Source: Bradyrhizobium sp. CCBAU 51765 (lineage in GTDB: Bacteria; Pseudomonadota; Alphaproteobacteria; Rhizobiales; Xanthobacteraceae). From it: 64,000 bases of DNA. The notes below the pieces were generated by a model. It did no database searches and was not told the DNA's origin. It worked only from the letters and a program-made list of their open reading frames with translations. Positions 1 through 8,948 of the stretch are shown one piece after another. Numbering within the stretch: position 1 is the stretch's first letter; every line of letters starts with the position of its first letter. Location of the stretch: the NCBI RefSeq assembly GCF_015291725.1, contig NZ_CP030038.1, positions 248,001 through 312,000 on the forward strand, read 5' to 3'. Made by a program: the position numbers and the translations under genes.

Positions 1-102
1 GCCGTCGATCCCGGAGGGCGCGGCATGCGCCGGCACGGCCACCACGGACACGAGCCCGATCGGCGCAGGCATGCACGCTGCGCGGCGCAACAATCCCGCC
101 AT
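1..102 (-). CDS. amtB: Ammonium transporter AmtB, N-terminal fragment (runs off left edge)
   Basis: Only the first 34 codons lie in the window, read leftward from an ATG at 102. They encode an Arg-rich N-terminus, a hydrophobic stretch and a likely signal-peptidase site (VPAHA-AP), then GIDG at the edge. The gene follows glnK on the same strand after 130 bases. In proteobacteria glnK is almost always followed by amtB, the cytoplasmic-membrane ammonium channel that GlnK blocks under nitrogen sufficiency, and AmtB proteins often carry such a cleaved leader. The identification rests on context plus the signal peptide; no channel residues are visible. Confidence 0.65.
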   Translation of the reverse strand, partial: MAGLLRRAACMPAPIGLVSVVAVPAHAAPSGIDG

Positions 103-173
103 GTCGTTTCCCCCGGCATCAATTGGCGTCGCACGCTGTGGCGTCGTTGCCCGGTGCGATCGAAGATTTATCA

Positions 174-220
174 GAGCGTTTTCGAGCGAAATGGATACCG
201 GCTCGCGTCGAGAAAACGAG
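174..220. repeat. Dispersed intergenic repeat, GCGTTTTCGAGCGAA class, copy 1
   Basis: A 47-base element between glnK and amtB starting GAGCGTTTTCGAGCGAA and ending near GAGAAAACGAG. It matches a second copy at 59711–59757 at most positions. The two ends (CGTTTTC and GAAAACG) are inverted, so it can form a hairpin in the glnK–amtB mRNA. Confidence 0.7.
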
Positions 221-232
221 CCAGGCCGAAAC

Positions 233-724
<492 letters not shown>

Positions 725-807
725 TCATCATTCACAATGCATTTTTGGCATGGATGCGGTGAACCCGCGGCAGTCAGGCGGTACAAAAGAGTTTTGGGGG
801 ACGCTTC

Positions 808-1695
808 ATGGCGAGTTGGTTCTACGCATCCGAGGGCAAGCAGCAGGGGCCGTTTCCGGAGGCGCAATTCCGCGATCTGATCGCCCAGGGCACTGTGCGC
901 CCGGATACGCTGGTGTGGACCGAGGGCATGGCGGGCTGGCAGAAGGCTGCCGAAGTCCCGGGCCTGATCGGCGGCGGCGCCCCGCCGATGATGCCGGCCG
1001 GTGGTCCGCCGATGATGGGTTCCGGCGGCTATGCCGGCGCGGGCAGCGGCGGCTCTCTGGCGATCGATTTCGGCATCCTGGAATTCACCTGGCGCAGCAT
1101 CGTCCTGCTGATCGGAATGATCTTCGTCATCCCGGCGCCGTGGGTTTTCGTCTGGTACACGAAATGGATCGTGTCCTGCGTGAAGGTCCCGGGCCGGCCC
1201 AATCTCAGCTTCATCGGCGACGCGATGACGCTGGTGCCCTGGTATTTCGGCTTCATCGTTCTGGCGATCGCCCTCGGCTTCATCGGCAGCGAGATCCTGA
1301 GCAACCTGCTGTTCGTCGCGCAGATCGTTCTCTACTGGCTCCTGATCAAATGGATGGTCGCGAACCTCGCCTCCAACGGGCAGCCGCTCGGCCTGAGCTT
1401 CACCGGCACGATCTGGGCCTATATCGGCTGGAATCTGCTGTTTGCGATCTCCATCCTCACCATCATCGGCTGGGCCTGGGTCGCCGCGGCCCAGATGCGC
1501 TGGTTCTGCCGCAGCGTCGAGGGCACACGGCGCGAGGTCGTGTTCAAGGGGAGTGGTCTCGACATCCTCTGGCGCGGCATCGTCGCTGCGATCCTGTGCA
1601 GCCTGATCATCCCGATTCCGTGGGTCTATCGCTGGATCATGAACTGGTTCGCCTCGCAGACCGAACTCGTTCCGCGCGGTTCGTTCGAAGCATGA
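808..1695 (+). CDS. GYF_2-domain integral membrane protein
   Basis: A 295-residue protein. Residues about 3–50 form a GYF_2 (DUF4339) domain with the usual aromatic pattern (WFYASEGKQQGPF, then GMAGWQ), a fold that typically binds proline-rich peptides. A Gly/Pro-rich linker follows (about 52–88). The rest holds about five hydrophobic segments rich in Trp and Ile (about 95–120, 145–165, 172–190, 210–235, 255–280), resembling DUF898-type membrane domains. A GGGGGA ribosome-binding site precedes the ATG. It stands alone between glnK and tesB, which are on the other strand. Function unknown. Confidence 0.85.
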   Translation: MASWFYASEGKQQGPFPEAQFRDLIAQGTVRPDTLVWTEGMAGWQKAAEVPGLIGGGAPPMMPAGGPPMMGSGGYAGAGSGGSLAIDFGILEFTWRSIVLLIGMIFVIPAPWVFVWYTKWIVSCVKVPGRPNLSFIGDAMTLVPWYFGFIVLAIALGFIGSEILSNLLFVAQIVLYWLLIKWMVANLASNGQPLGLSFTGTIWAYIGWNLLFAISILTIIGWAWVAAAQMRWFCRSVEGTRREVVFKGSGLDILWRGIVAAILCSLIIPIPWVYRWIMNWFASQTELVPRGSFEA

Positions 1696-1734
1696 CCCGG
1701 CCAGCCACCGGCGCGATCCATCGCGCCCGTGGCT

Positions 1735-2598
1735 CTATGCCTTCCGCTCGCGCACGGAGCCTTCCTGCGCGACGGAGGCGACCAGCGTGCCGTCAGGCTT
1801 GAAGATCGAGCCGCGGGTCAGGCCGCGGCCGCCCTGTGCGCTCGGCGAATCCTGCGCGTAGAGCAGCCATTCGTCGGCGCGGAAGGGGCGGTGAAACCAC
1901 ATCGCGTGGTCGAGGCTCGCCGGCATCATGCGCTTGTCGAACAGCGTGCGGCCGTAGCGCGCCATGATCGCATCGAGCAGCGAGAAATCCGAGGCATAGG
2001 CGAGCGCGCACATATGCAGCGCCGGATCGTCGGCCAGCTTCGCGGCTGTCCTGATCCAGACGTGAATGCGGCCGTCGTCGATCTTCTGGCCGAAATAGCG
2101 GCCGAGCTCGACCGGGCGCAGCTCGATCGGGCGATCGGATTCATAGTAGCGGCGGATGAACTCCGGCATCTCCTTGAACATCGGCTGCTTCGCGACCTCC
2201 TCCGCCGTGAGCTTCTCCGGCGGCGGCACGTCGGGCATCTTGTCCTGATGGTCGAACGCGCTCTCCTCCTCGGCGTGGAACGACACCATGATCGAGAAGA
2301 TCGCGTTGCCGTGCTGGATCGCGGTGACGCGGCGGGTCGAATAGCTCTTGCCGTCGCGCAGGCGCTCGACCTGATAGATGATCGGGATCTGCGGATCGCC
2401 CGGCAGGATGAAATAGCAATGCAGCGAATGCGGCAGCCGGCCCTCGACGGTGCGGCACGCGGCAACCATCGCCTGCCCGATCACCTGGCCGCCGAACACC
2501 CGCTGCCAGCTCGTCTTCGGGCTGTTGCCACGGAACAGGTTTACCTCGAGCTGCTCGAGGTCGAGGATCGAAATGAGGTCGATCAGGCTTTTGGACAT
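1735..2598 (-). CDS. tesB: Acyl-CoA thioesterase II (TesB)
   Basis: A 287-residue double-hotdog thioesterase that hydrolyses acyl-CoA to free fatty acid and CoA. The TesB signatures are all present: ILDLEQLEVNLFRG at the N-terminus, RVFGGQVIGQA, the Asp motif YASDFSLLD, SLDHAMWFHRPF and a C-terminal AQEGSVR supplying the Gln of the catalytic network. E. coli TesB has Thr where this protein has Ser in the DHxMWFHR motif. The frame stays open to 2727, but that extension translates a palindromic repeat, so the start is taken as the ATG at 2598 (MSKSLIDL). Confidence 0.93.
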   Translation of the reverse strand: MSKSLIDLISILDLEQLEVNLFRGNSPKTSWQRVFGGQVIGQAMVAACRTVEGRLPHSLHCYFILPGDPQIPIIYQVERLRDGKSYSTRRVTAIQHGNAIFSIMVSFHAEEESAFDHQDKMPDVPPPEKLTAEEVAKQPMFKEMPEFIRRYYESDRPIELRPVELGRYFGQKIDDGRIHVWIRTAAKLADDPALHMCALAYASDFSLLDAIMARYGRTLFDKRMMPASLDHAMWFHRPFRADEWLLYAQDSPSAQGGRGLTRGSIFKPDGTLVASVAQEGSVRERKA

Positions 2599-2619
2599 GA
2601 TGATGCTTTCGAAGTTCTC

Positions 2620-2715
2620 GTCATTCCGGGGCATCGCAAGGGCGATGAACCCGGAATTCCGAGCTGACAACCTCTGGATTTCCGGGTTCGCGCTCGACGC
2701 GCGCCCCGGAATGAC
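2620..2715. repeat. Palindromic intergenic repeat, class A (GTCATTCCGGGGC), copy 1
   Basis: About 96 bases bounded by GTCATTCCGGGGC on the left and CCCCGGAATGAC on the right. Internal arms (GAACCCGGAATTCCGAG and GGATTTCCGGGTTCG) are also inverted, giving a long two-tier hairpin. It lies between the divergent tesB and UbiH-like genes. Confidence 0.85.
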
Positions 2716-2804
2716 ACATCGGGCCATTCGGCCCTTGTTTCACCGCACTGTTTCGCCCAGCTCAAGTCTGCTAGCAAGACCGGGAATTGACCGGGAAACT
2801 TGGT

Positions 2805-4025
2805 ATGTCGGTACAGGGTAGCATTGTCATCGGTGGCGGCGCGTTTGCAGGGCTTGCGCTGGCCCTGGCGCTGCGCCAGGGACTCGGGCCCGAGATCCCC
2901 GTCATCGTCGCCGATCCCGCGCTCGGCACGCGGCCGAGCCGCGATCCCCGCGCCACCGCGATCGTGGCCGCCTGCCGCCGCCTGTTCGAGACGATCGGCG
3001 CCTGGGACGCCGTCAGGAGCGAGGCGCAGCCCATCCTCGACATGGTCGTCACGGATTCGAAGCTGGAGGACGCCACCCGTCCGGCGTTCCTCAACTTTGC
3101 CGGCGATGTCGCGCCGGGCGAACCCTTCGCGCATATGGTCGAGAACCGCCGCCTGATCGATGCGCTGGTGGTGCGTGCGGAGGCCGAGGGCATCGATCTG
3201 CGTGCGACCACCGTGGCGTCCTACGACGCGCGTTCCGACGGCATCGACGTGACGCTCGGCGACGGCAGCGTCATCGCGGCGAGCTTGCTGGTCGCCGCCG
3301 ATGGCGCGAGGTCGAAGCTGCGCGAGCGCGCCGGCATCGCCACCCATGGCTGGGAGTACGACCAGTCCGGCATCGTCGTCACCGTCGGCCATGAGCGCGA
3401 TCATGAGGGTCGCGCCGAAGAGCATTTCCTGCCCGCAGGACCCTTCGCGATCCTGCCGCTGTCGGGCAAGCGCTCGTCGCTGGTGTGGACCGAGCGCCGG
3501 GCTGAGGCCGCGCGCATCATCGCGCTCAGTGACGAGGAATTTCACAGCGAGCTCGAGCGGCGTTTCGGCCTGCACCTCGGCGAGGTGAAGGCACTCGACA
3601 AGCCGCGCGCGTTTCCGTTGTCTTATTTCGTTGCGCGTTCCTTCATCGCCGAGCGTCTCGCGCTGGTGGGCGATGCCGCCCACGTCATCCACCCGATCGC
3701 GGGCCAGGGCCTCAACATGGGCCTGAAGGATGTCGCCGCGCTGGCGGAAGTGGTCGTCGATGCCGCGCGGCTTGGCATGGATATCGGCGGCGTCGACGTG
3801 CTCGAACGCTACCAGCGCTGGCGCCGCTTCGACACCATGGCGATGGGTGTTGCCACCAACTCGCTGAACTTCCTGTTCTCCAACCAGTCGACGCTGCTGC
3901 GCACGGTGCGCGACATCGGCCTCGGCCTCGTCGATCGCGCCCCGCCGCTGAAGAACCTGTTCATCCGCCAGGCCGCGGGCCTCACCGGCGAGGTGCCGCG
4001 GCTGTTGAAGGGCGAGGCGTTGTAG
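2805..4025 (+). CDS. UbiH/UbiF-family FAD-dependent monooxygenase
   Basis: A 406-residue flavoprotein hydroxylase. It has the FAD dinucleotide motif IVIGGGAFAGLALALAL at the N-terminus, the DG motif (VAADGARSKLR) near the middle and the GD motif (LVGDAAHVIHPIAGQG) near residue 290, the three class A flavin monooxygenase signatures. The HPIAGQGLN form is typical of ubiquinone ring hydroxylases, so it probably adds a hydroxyl group during ubiquinone synthesis using NADPH and O2. Which ring position cannot be told from sequence. The start ATG at 2805 has GGGAAAC upstream and is preferred over an in-frame TTG at 2787. Confidence 0.88.
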   Translation: MSVQGSIVIGGGAFAGLALALALRQGLGPEIPVIVADPALGTRPSRDPRATAIVAACRRLFETIGAWDAVRSEAQPILDMVVTDSKLEDATRPAFLNFAGDVAPGEPFAHMVENRRLIDALVVRAEAEGIDLRATTVASYDARSDGIDVTLGDGSVIAASLLVAADGARSKLRERAGIATHGWEYDQSGIVVTVGHERDHEGRAEEHFLPAGPFAILPLSGKRSSLVWTERRAEAARIIALSDEEFHSELERRFGLHLGEVKALDKPRAFPLSYFVARSFIAERLALVGDAAHVIHPIAGQGLNMGLKDVAALAEVVVDAARLGMDIGGVDVLERYQRWRRFDTMAMGVATNSLNFLFSNQSTLLRTVRDIGLGLVDRAPPLKNLFIRQAAGLTGEVPRLLKGEAL

Positions 4026-4049
4026 CGCGGGATCTTACCGCATACTCAG

Positions 4050-4177
4050 CTGTCGTCCCGGACCAGCGCGCCATAGGCGCGCGCATCAGCAATAGTTTTG
4101 CGAAGACTCGGAGTTGCCAGCCTCGTGCCACAACCACTTCCTGTGGCTATGGATCCCCGCTTTCGCGGGGACGACAG
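4050..4177. repeat. Palindromic intergenic repeat, class B (CTGTCGTCCCGG), copy 1
   Basis: Bounded by CTGTCGTCCCGG and CGGGGACGACAG, with a central section that also occurs around 14031–14090 (GTTTTGCGA-GACTCGGAG, then TGTGGTTATGGATCCC-like sequence). It lies between two convergent genes, where the terminal hairpin CCCCGCTTTCGCGGGG could act as a two-way terminator. Confidence 0.8.
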
Positions 4178-4222
4178 CGAGAATGTGGCGCGGCCATAGC
4201 GCCCCACTCAAGCGACGTGAGC

Positions 4223-4420
4223 TCAATCGATCTTGCGCGCCTCTTCCGGCAGCATGATCGGGATTCCGTCGCGAATGGGATAGGCGAGCTTGGCGCTGCG
4301 CGAGATCAGTTCCTGCTTTGCGGCATCGAACTCGAGGGGCCCTTTGGTCAACGGACAGACCAGAATCTCCAGCAATTTGGGATCGACGCTGGCTTCGGCA
4401 CGTTCGGTGGGCGCGTTCAT
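4223..4420 (-). CDS. Trm112-family protein (YcaR-like)
   Basis: A 65-residue protein with the Trm112/YcaR signature: [14 protein letters not shown] near the N-terminus, then [18 protein letters not shown]. Family members are small beta-rich proteins. In eukaryotes and archaea Trm112 activates methyltransferases; the bacterial role is unclear. Only one cysteine of the zinc site found in some relatives remains (VCPL). Full usual length. Confidence 0.9.
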   Translation of the reverse strand: MNAPTERAEASVDPKLLEILVCPLTKGPLEFDAAKQELISRSAKLAYPIRDGIPIMLPEEARKID

Positions 4421-4479
4421 TGGGGTCTCCGGCAGTTGGTAGACTTTAGCACAGAAATTCGCGCCCGCCCATCACAGGC

Positions 4480-5010
4480 CTAAGCGGCGAGCATACCCAG
4501 GAGTTCGTCGAGCAAGGCCTGAAGCCGCGCGGCCGGCACCGGCGGGCCTGACAGGGCGAAGCCGAGAAATGTCCAGTACAGGATCTGCGCGCGCGCCTCC
4601 GCCGTCGCCGGGGTGAGCCCACGCTTGCCCAGCAGCTCTTCGATGTAGTCGAGCCTGCGGCGGTCGATTGCGCGCACCGCCCCTTGCGCCGCCGCATCGA
4701 ACGCCGCCCAGTTGCGCACCGCGCGCTCGAGGTCGAGCCGCGCGCCGAACGATCTCCGCAGCAGCATCTTGAGCGGCTCGTCGCTGGCGGCTTCGACGTC
4801 CGCGATGATCTGCTCGGCCGCGATCTCGCGCCAGCGCTTCAGCACGGCGGCGTGAAACGCGGCCAGGTCGGCGAAATGCCAATAGAAGCTGCCGCGCGAG
4901 ACGCCCATGGCCTTGGCCAGCGGATCGGCCTTCAGCGCCGTGAAGCCGCTTTTGGCGAGCACCTTCAGGCCTTCCTTGGTCCAGTCGTCGGCGGAAAGCT
5001 GTTCGGTCAT
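4480..5010 (-). CDS. TetR-family transcriptional regulator
   Basis: A 176-residue regulator. An N-terminal helix-turn-helix spans about residues 12–55 (GFTALKADPLAKAMGVSRGS, then FYWHFADLAAF), and a variable all-helical ligand domain follows. The start is the ATG at 5010 (MTEQLSADD); the longer open frame upstream runs through the shared promoter. It is divergent from a small membrane protein gene with 90 bases between them. Two copies of ATACA-N4-TGTAY lie there, so it probably represses itself and the neighbour. Ligand unknown. Confidence 0.9.
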   Translation of the reverse strand: MTEQLSADDWTKEGLKVLAKSGFTALKADPLAKAMGVSRGSFYWHFADLAAFHAAVLKRWREIAAEQIIADVEAASDEPLKMLLRRSFGARLDLERAVRNWAAFDAAAQGAVRAIDRRRLDYIEELLGKRGLTPATAEARAQILYWTFLGFALSGPPVPAARLQALLDELLGMLAA

Positions 5011-5031
5011 GCCGGGCTCCAGATGGCGACC

Positions 5032-5045
5032 ATACACTAATGTAT
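5032..5045. promoter_or_regulatory. Putative TetR operator 1 (ATACA-N4-TGTAT)
   Basis: Perfect inverted half-sites ATACA and TGTAT separated by CTAA, 22 bases upstream of the tetR start and overlapping a TTGACA (5045–5050) that could be the -35 box of the divergent gene. Same half-sites and spacer as operator 2. Confidence 0.55.
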
Positions 5046-5073
5046 TGACAGCTTCCGGCAAGCCGGTGCATAT

Positions 5074-5095
5074 ATCCATACAGTACTGTACGGAT
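5074..5095. promoter_or_regulatory. Putative TetR operator 2 (22-base near-perfect palindrome)
   Basis: ATCCATACAGTACTGTACGG plus AT is a 22-base palindrome with one mismatched pair. Its core ATACA-GTAC-TGTAC matches operator 1. The centres of the two sites are 46 bases apart. It lies just before the start of the divergent membrane protein gene, a position suited to blocking its transcription. Confidence 0.65.
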
Positions 5096-5100
5096 GGAGC

Positions 5101-5457
5101 ATGCCCATGCGCGACCTTCTCCTGCAATGTTCCGGCCTCGCCGCGATCGTGCTGGCGCTCATCCACGGCGTGCTCGGCGAGACCAAGGTCTTCGCCCGCG
5201 CCAGCATCGAGCCGGCGCGCCTGCGCACGCTGATCCGACTGGTCTGGCAGGCCGGCACGGTGGCATGGGTCGGCGGCGGCGTGCTGCTGCTGGTTGCGCC
5301 CCGGCTGGAGTCGAGCCTCGCCCGGCACTGGATCGTCGCCACGCTCGCCATCGTGTTCGGCTTTGCGGCCCTCGCCAACGCCTTCGCGATGCGCGGCCGG
5401 CATTTCGGCTGGGTCGGCATGGGTGCAGTGGTCGCGCTCGCGGTCGCCGGCTACTAG
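5101..5457 (+). CDS. Small four-helix membrane protein, divergent from tetR
   Basis: A 118-residue protein with about four hydrophobic helices (about 8–25, 45–65, 77–95, 102–118) and no recognised catalytic motif. The first segment (LAAIVLALIHGVLGETKVF) has a His that recurs in small membrane proteins of this type. GGAG at 5095–5098 is too close to the ATG at 5101 but well spaced from the ATG at 5107 (MRDLL), so translation may begin at 5107. It is probably controlled by the adjacent TetR protein. Function unknown. Confidence 0.8.
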   Translation: MPMRDLLLQCSGLAAIVLALIHGVLGETKVFARASIEPARLRTLIRLVWQAGTVAWVGGGVLLLVAPRLESSLARHWIVATLAIVFGFAALANAFAMRGRHFGWVGMGAVVALAVAGY

Positions 5458-5619
5458 CCGCTGCGCATGTCGCCCGTCAGGCGCAAGGCCGCACCGGTGG
5501 CCACGTTAGAACTTATCTAAAGCGAACCAGGCCCCTACCCGATTGACTTCATTGCCTCCTCTGCTTCCCTCGGTGCGCCCCGCGTGTCTGCGGCGCGCAC
5601 ACGAGAGGAGGAGACGTTC

Positions 5620-5898
5620 GTGAAGGTCATTCGTGTTGTTGCCATTGCACTGACGATCGGGATTGGCATGGGATCGGCGGCCATGGCCGACGGCTTCAAG
5701 GATTGCACCAAGCTCGCCAAGGCGTCGTGGAAGCCGGCCAGCGAAGCCGAAGCCAAGGCCAAGGCGGCGGGCTACGAGGTGCGCCGCTCCAAGGTCGAGG
5801 GCTCGTGCTACGAGGTCTATGGCGTCAAGGAAGGCAAGCTGTACGAGCTGTTCTACAGCCCCGAAGATCTCAGCCTGAAGCACACGATCGCCAAGTAG
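5620..5898 (+). CDS. Small secreted PepSY-like protein
   Basis: A 92-residue protein from a GTG at 5620 preceded by a strong AGGAGGAG ribosome-binding site. An earlier in-frame ATG at 5584 would add 12 residues lacking signal-peptide character and would bury the site. Residues 1–23 are a signal peptide (AIALTIGIGMG, cleaved after AMA). The mature part has a PepSY-like pattern: repeated Ala/Lys helix, GYEVRRSKVEGSCYEVYGV, then a beta hairpin. It probably works in the periplasm with the cytochrome b561 encoded 62 bases downstream, a common pairing. Confidence 0.82.
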   Translation: MKVIRVVAIALTIGIGMGSAAMADGFKDCTKLAKASWKPASEAEAKAKAAGYEVRRSKVEGSCYEVYGVKEGKLYELFYSPEDLSLKHTIAK

Positions 5899-5960
5899 AT
5901 TGCGCACGTGAGCGACGAAGCGAATTGAGCTTGATGAAAGCAGTGCCGGAGGAGCGCGGC

Positions 5961-6521
5961 GTGTCCGACAGGACACCCGCGAATCGACTCGTCGCGCGGA
6001 CGGTCGCGGTCTGGGACCTCCCGCTGCGCCTCTGGCACTGGGTTCTCGCGATCTCGGTTGTGATCGCGTGGTTCACGCCGACCGTGTATGACGGCGTTCA
6101 CCGCATCGTCGGCTATGCGGTCATCGGGCTCCTCGCCTTCCGCCTGCTCTGGGGCTTCATGGGAAGCCGCTATTCGCGCTTCCGGATGCTCGGTGTCAGG
6201 CTGCGTGCCGCGCCGAACTATCTGTGGAATCTGCGGCGCGGCATGACCGGCCGCTATATCGGGCTCAATCCCGCCGGCAGCTTGATGCTGGTCGCACTGC
6301 TGGCCTCGCTCGCCGTCTCGACGATCACCGGCGCGATGTCGGTGACCGTCACCTTCTTCGGCGTCTGGTGGGTCGAGGACACCCACCATTATTCATCGGA
6401 CGCGGTCATCGTTCTGGTCGTGCTGCACGTGTTGGGCGTGCTGGTGATGGGGATTCTGCAGCGGGAGAACCTGATCCGCGCGATGATCACCGGGCGCAAG
6501 CGCATCCGCGGACATCAGTGA
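5961..6521 (+). CDS. Cytochrome b561-family protein
   Basis: A 186-residue dihaem b-type cytochrome with four membrane helices. The candidate haem ligands are in the expected helices: LRLWHW, YDGVHRIVGY, EDTHHYSSD and VLHVLGV. The start is taken as the GTG at 5961 because GGAGGAG lies 6 bases before it; an ATG at 5934 has no comparable site. Members of this family carry electrons between the quinone pool and a periplasmic acceptor. The small secreted PepSY-like gene just upstream is likely co-transcribed. Confidence 0.87.
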   Translation: MSDRTPANRLVARTVAVWDLPLRLWHWVLAISVVIAWFTPTVYDGVHRIVGYAVIGLLAFRLLWGFMGSRYSRFRMLGVRLRAAPNYLWNLRRGMTGRYIGLNPAGSLMLVALLASLAVSTITGAMSVTVTFFGVWWVEDTHHYSSDAVIVLVVLHVLGVLVMGILQRENLIRAMITGRKRIRGHQ

Positions 6522-6644
6522 AATTGAGTTGGAATGATCGAGCCGCGGGCTCGCTTCGCCTCTCCACCTGCGGGAGAGGCCGACGTGCTCGGAGAGCGCG
6601 GCGGGTGAGGGAGCGCACAGTCTTCGCGGAAGCTTGGTCGCCCC

Positions 6645-7322
6645 TCACTGCAGCGGCGGATCGCCGCTGGTGCGCTTCTTGGCGAGGTCCATCTCGGTGA
6701 CGGCGATCAGAATCTCGGCGCGGGTCTTCAGGTCGGGTGCTTCCAGCATCGCCTGCTTCTCCGCCGGGCCATAGGGCGACATCATCGCCAGCGCGTTGAC
6801 CAGCGCCTCGTTGGGCGCGCTCTCGACGCCTTCCCAGTCGACCTTGAGATTGTTGGCCTTCAGGAAGTCGGCCAGCACGGCCAGCAGCGCCTCGCGATCG
6901 ACCTCCTCCTCGCCCATGCGCGCGGTGAAGTCGTCGACGAAGGTGAAGAAATCCACCTTGCACTGCCGGTAGGCGGTCAGCACTTCGAGCTCCTCGACAA
7001 TCTTGAAGCGCGCGACGCCGGTGAGTTCGAGGATGTAGCGGCCGTCGCCGGATTCGGCGAGCTGGGTGATGCGGCCGACGCAGCCGACGCGGAACAGCGC
7101 CGGCTTGTCCGAATTCTTCGGCGAGTGCGCCACGTCGGGCTGGATCATGCCGATCAGGCGATGCCCGTCACGCAAGGAATCGTCGACCATCGCGAGGTAG
7201 CGCGGCTCGAAGATGTTGAGCGGCATCTGGCCGCGGGGCAGCAGCAGCGCGCCCGGCAGCGGAAACACCGGAATGATCTCCGGGAGGTCGGCGGGCCCGC
7301 GATATTCGATGTTGATCGGCAT
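6645..7322 (-). CDS. LON peptidase substrate-binding (N-terminal) domain protein
   Basis: A 225-residue stand-alone LON N-terminal domain. It has the family core IPVFPLPGALLLPRGQ, PLNIFEPRYLAMV and GCVGRITQ, followed by a helical C-terminal part. It lacks both the AAA+ ATPase and the protease domain, so it cannot be a Lon protease itself; such proteins are thought to bind substrates. It follows the thioredoxin-like gene on the same strand after 85 bases, a standard alphaproteobacterial pair. Confidence 0.93.
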   Translation of the reverse strand: MPINIEYRGPADLPEIIPVFPLPGALLLPRGQMPLNIFEPRYLAMVDDSLRDGHRLIGMIQPDVAHSPKNSDKPALFRVGCVGRITQLAESGDGRYILELTGVARFKIVEELEVLTAYRQCKVDFFTFVDDFTARMGEEEVDREALLAVLADFLKANNLKVDWEGVESAPNEALVNALAMMSPYGPAEKQAMLEAPDLKTRAEILIAVTEMDLAKKRTSGDPPLQ

Positions 7323-7348
7323 CTGCCCGGTCCCACTGGCGTTGCTAG

Positions 7349-7396
7349 CGCATGATCCGGAAAAGTGTGGAGCGGCTTTCCGAACAGATCATGCTC
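7349..7396. repeat. Dispersed repeat, GCATGATCCGGAAA class
   Basis: GCATGATCCGGAAAAGTGTG on the left and TTTCCGAACAGATCATGC on the right are inverted relative to each other. It is a short imperfect palindrome of a type seen repeatedly in Bradyrhizobium intergenic DNA. It fills the gap between the thioredoxin-like gene and the LON-domain gene. Confidence 0.7.
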
Positions 7397-7407
7397 AAAA
7401 AAGGCCC

Positions 7408-8331
7408 TTACGAAAACAGGATCGTCGACAAACGTTTCCGTCCTTCGACGGTTGCATCATCCGTGCCGCCCCAGGCCTCGAAGAACTGCACCAGCTGCTT
7501 GCGGGCGCCGTCGTCGTTCCACTTGCGGTCGCGCTTGATGATCTCGAGCAGTTGCTCGGTCGCCGCCGCGCGGTTGCCTTGCGCGTTGAGCGCGGTGGCG
7601 AGGTCGAAGCGGGCCTGATGATCGAGCGGGTTTGCGGCGACTTTCTGTTCCAGCTCGGCGACCGGTCCAAGCGATTTTGCCTGCTCGGCGAGATCGATCG
7701 CAGTCTGCACCGCCTTCACGGCCGGATCGTTGCGCTTGGACTCCGGCACCATGGCCAGCGTCTGCTTGGCCTGCTCCATCGCGCCGGAGACGGTGTAGCA
7801 CTTCGCAAGGCCGGCAAGTGCCGCGATATTCGTCGAATCATGCTGGAGCGCCTCGGCATAGATCTGCGCCGCCGCCGCCGTGTCGCCCTCGGCGAGCACC
7901 GCTTCGGCCTCCTGCACGATCTCGGCGACGTTGACCTCGCCCGGCGCGGTGACGCCCTTGGTCAGCCGCTCGATGAAGGCATTGACCTGGCTCTCCGGCA
8001 CCGCGCCCATGAAGCCATCGGCCGGCTGGCCGTTGACGAAGGCGATCACGGCCGGGATCGACTGGATGCCCATCTGGCCCGGGATCGCCGGATGCTGGTC
8101 GATGTTCATCTTGACCAGTTTGACCTTGCCCTTGGCCGCCTTCACCGCCTTCTCCAGCACGGGGGTGAGCTGCTTGCAGGGGCCGCACCACTCCGCCCAG
8201 AAATCGATCAGCACCGGCTGGCGCTTCGATTCCTCGATGACGTCCTTCACGAAGGTCTGGGTGGTGGTGTCCTTGATCAGGTCGGCCGCAACCGGACCCG
8301 CCGCTCCGTTACCCTGGTCGATGATCGTCAC
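7408..8331 (-). CDS. Thioredoxin-domain protein with TPR-like C-terminus (CnoX/YbbN type)
   Basis: A 307-residue protein. Residues about 25–125 are a thioredoxin domain with the full active site WCGPC at 48–52, followed by LVKMNIDQHPAIPGQM and the cis-Pro region SIPAVIAF. The remaining half is helical repeats (Ala-rich, for example LAGLAKCY, FDLATALNAQGN) as in CnoX/YbbN, a chaperone-linked thioredoxin. Unlike E. coli CnoX (SXXC), both active-site cysteines are present, so it may be redox active. It starts with GTG, preceded by GAGGGA. Confidence 0.92.
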   Translation of the reverse strand: MTIIDQGNGAAGPVAADLIKDTTTQTFVKDVIEESKRQPVLIDFWAEWCGPCKQLTPVLEKAVKAAKGKVKLVKMNIDQHPAIPGQMGIQSIPAVIAFVNGQPADGFMGAVPESQVNAFIERLTKGVTAPGEVNVAEIVQEAEAVLAEGDTAAAAQIYAEALQHDSTNIAALAGLAKCYTVSGAMEQAKQTLAMVPESKRNDPAVKAVQTAIDLAEQAKSLGPVAELEQKVAANPLDHQARFDLATALNAQGNRAAATEQLLEIIKRDRKWNDDGARKQLVQFFEAWGGTDDATVEGRKRLSTILFS

Positions 8332-8602
8332 GGGATTCCCTCGTCATGTCTGGAATGACGGCTCTTTAGCACGCCGCCACATCATATGCTTGTGGTCGGC
8401 TCCTAAATTGGGCCGAATGGGCCGAATTTCAATCCAGGCCCTCCGATTCGCCGGTTCCGGGGTCTTTCCGGTCGATTTGGCGATCTTCGGGGTCCATTGG
8501 GGCCCTCAATTGCGAATTGAGGCCGCCGGTAGCTGTTGCATTCCCCTCCCGCTTTTGGCATACGACAGCCGTTGCCGGCGCGTCACGCGACCGACACAGG
8601 AT

Positions 8603-8677
<75 letters not shown>

Positions 8678-8948
8678 GTTTTCGTAGGCTGGCCTAGGAA
8701 ACGCTCTCCAACCTCGGAGAGCACTGTATGAAGCCTCAAAGACTCCAAAGGACAAGCGCGAGCCGTTGTTGGGCATGAGCCGTCTCGTACGGCGATTGCG
8801 GTCTGCACTTGCCGCAGCGGCCTCGGACCGGGGTCGGAGCAATTTTGAACGTCTTTCGGGAGCTTACGGGCACGTGAAGACGTCCGGAAGGCAGCAACTC
8901 AATGGATTCTCAGGCCTCGGTTCACTATATTTGGGGAGAGGAATTTCC

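Noticed and set aside
2598..2727. Extended N-terminus of TesB
   Set aside because: The extra 43 codons translate a class A palindromic repeat; the internal ATG matches the usual TesB start.
4050..4177. CRISPR-like array among the intergenic repeats
   Set aside because: The repeats are single palindromes at separate loci with no regular spacer-repeat pattern and no cas genes.
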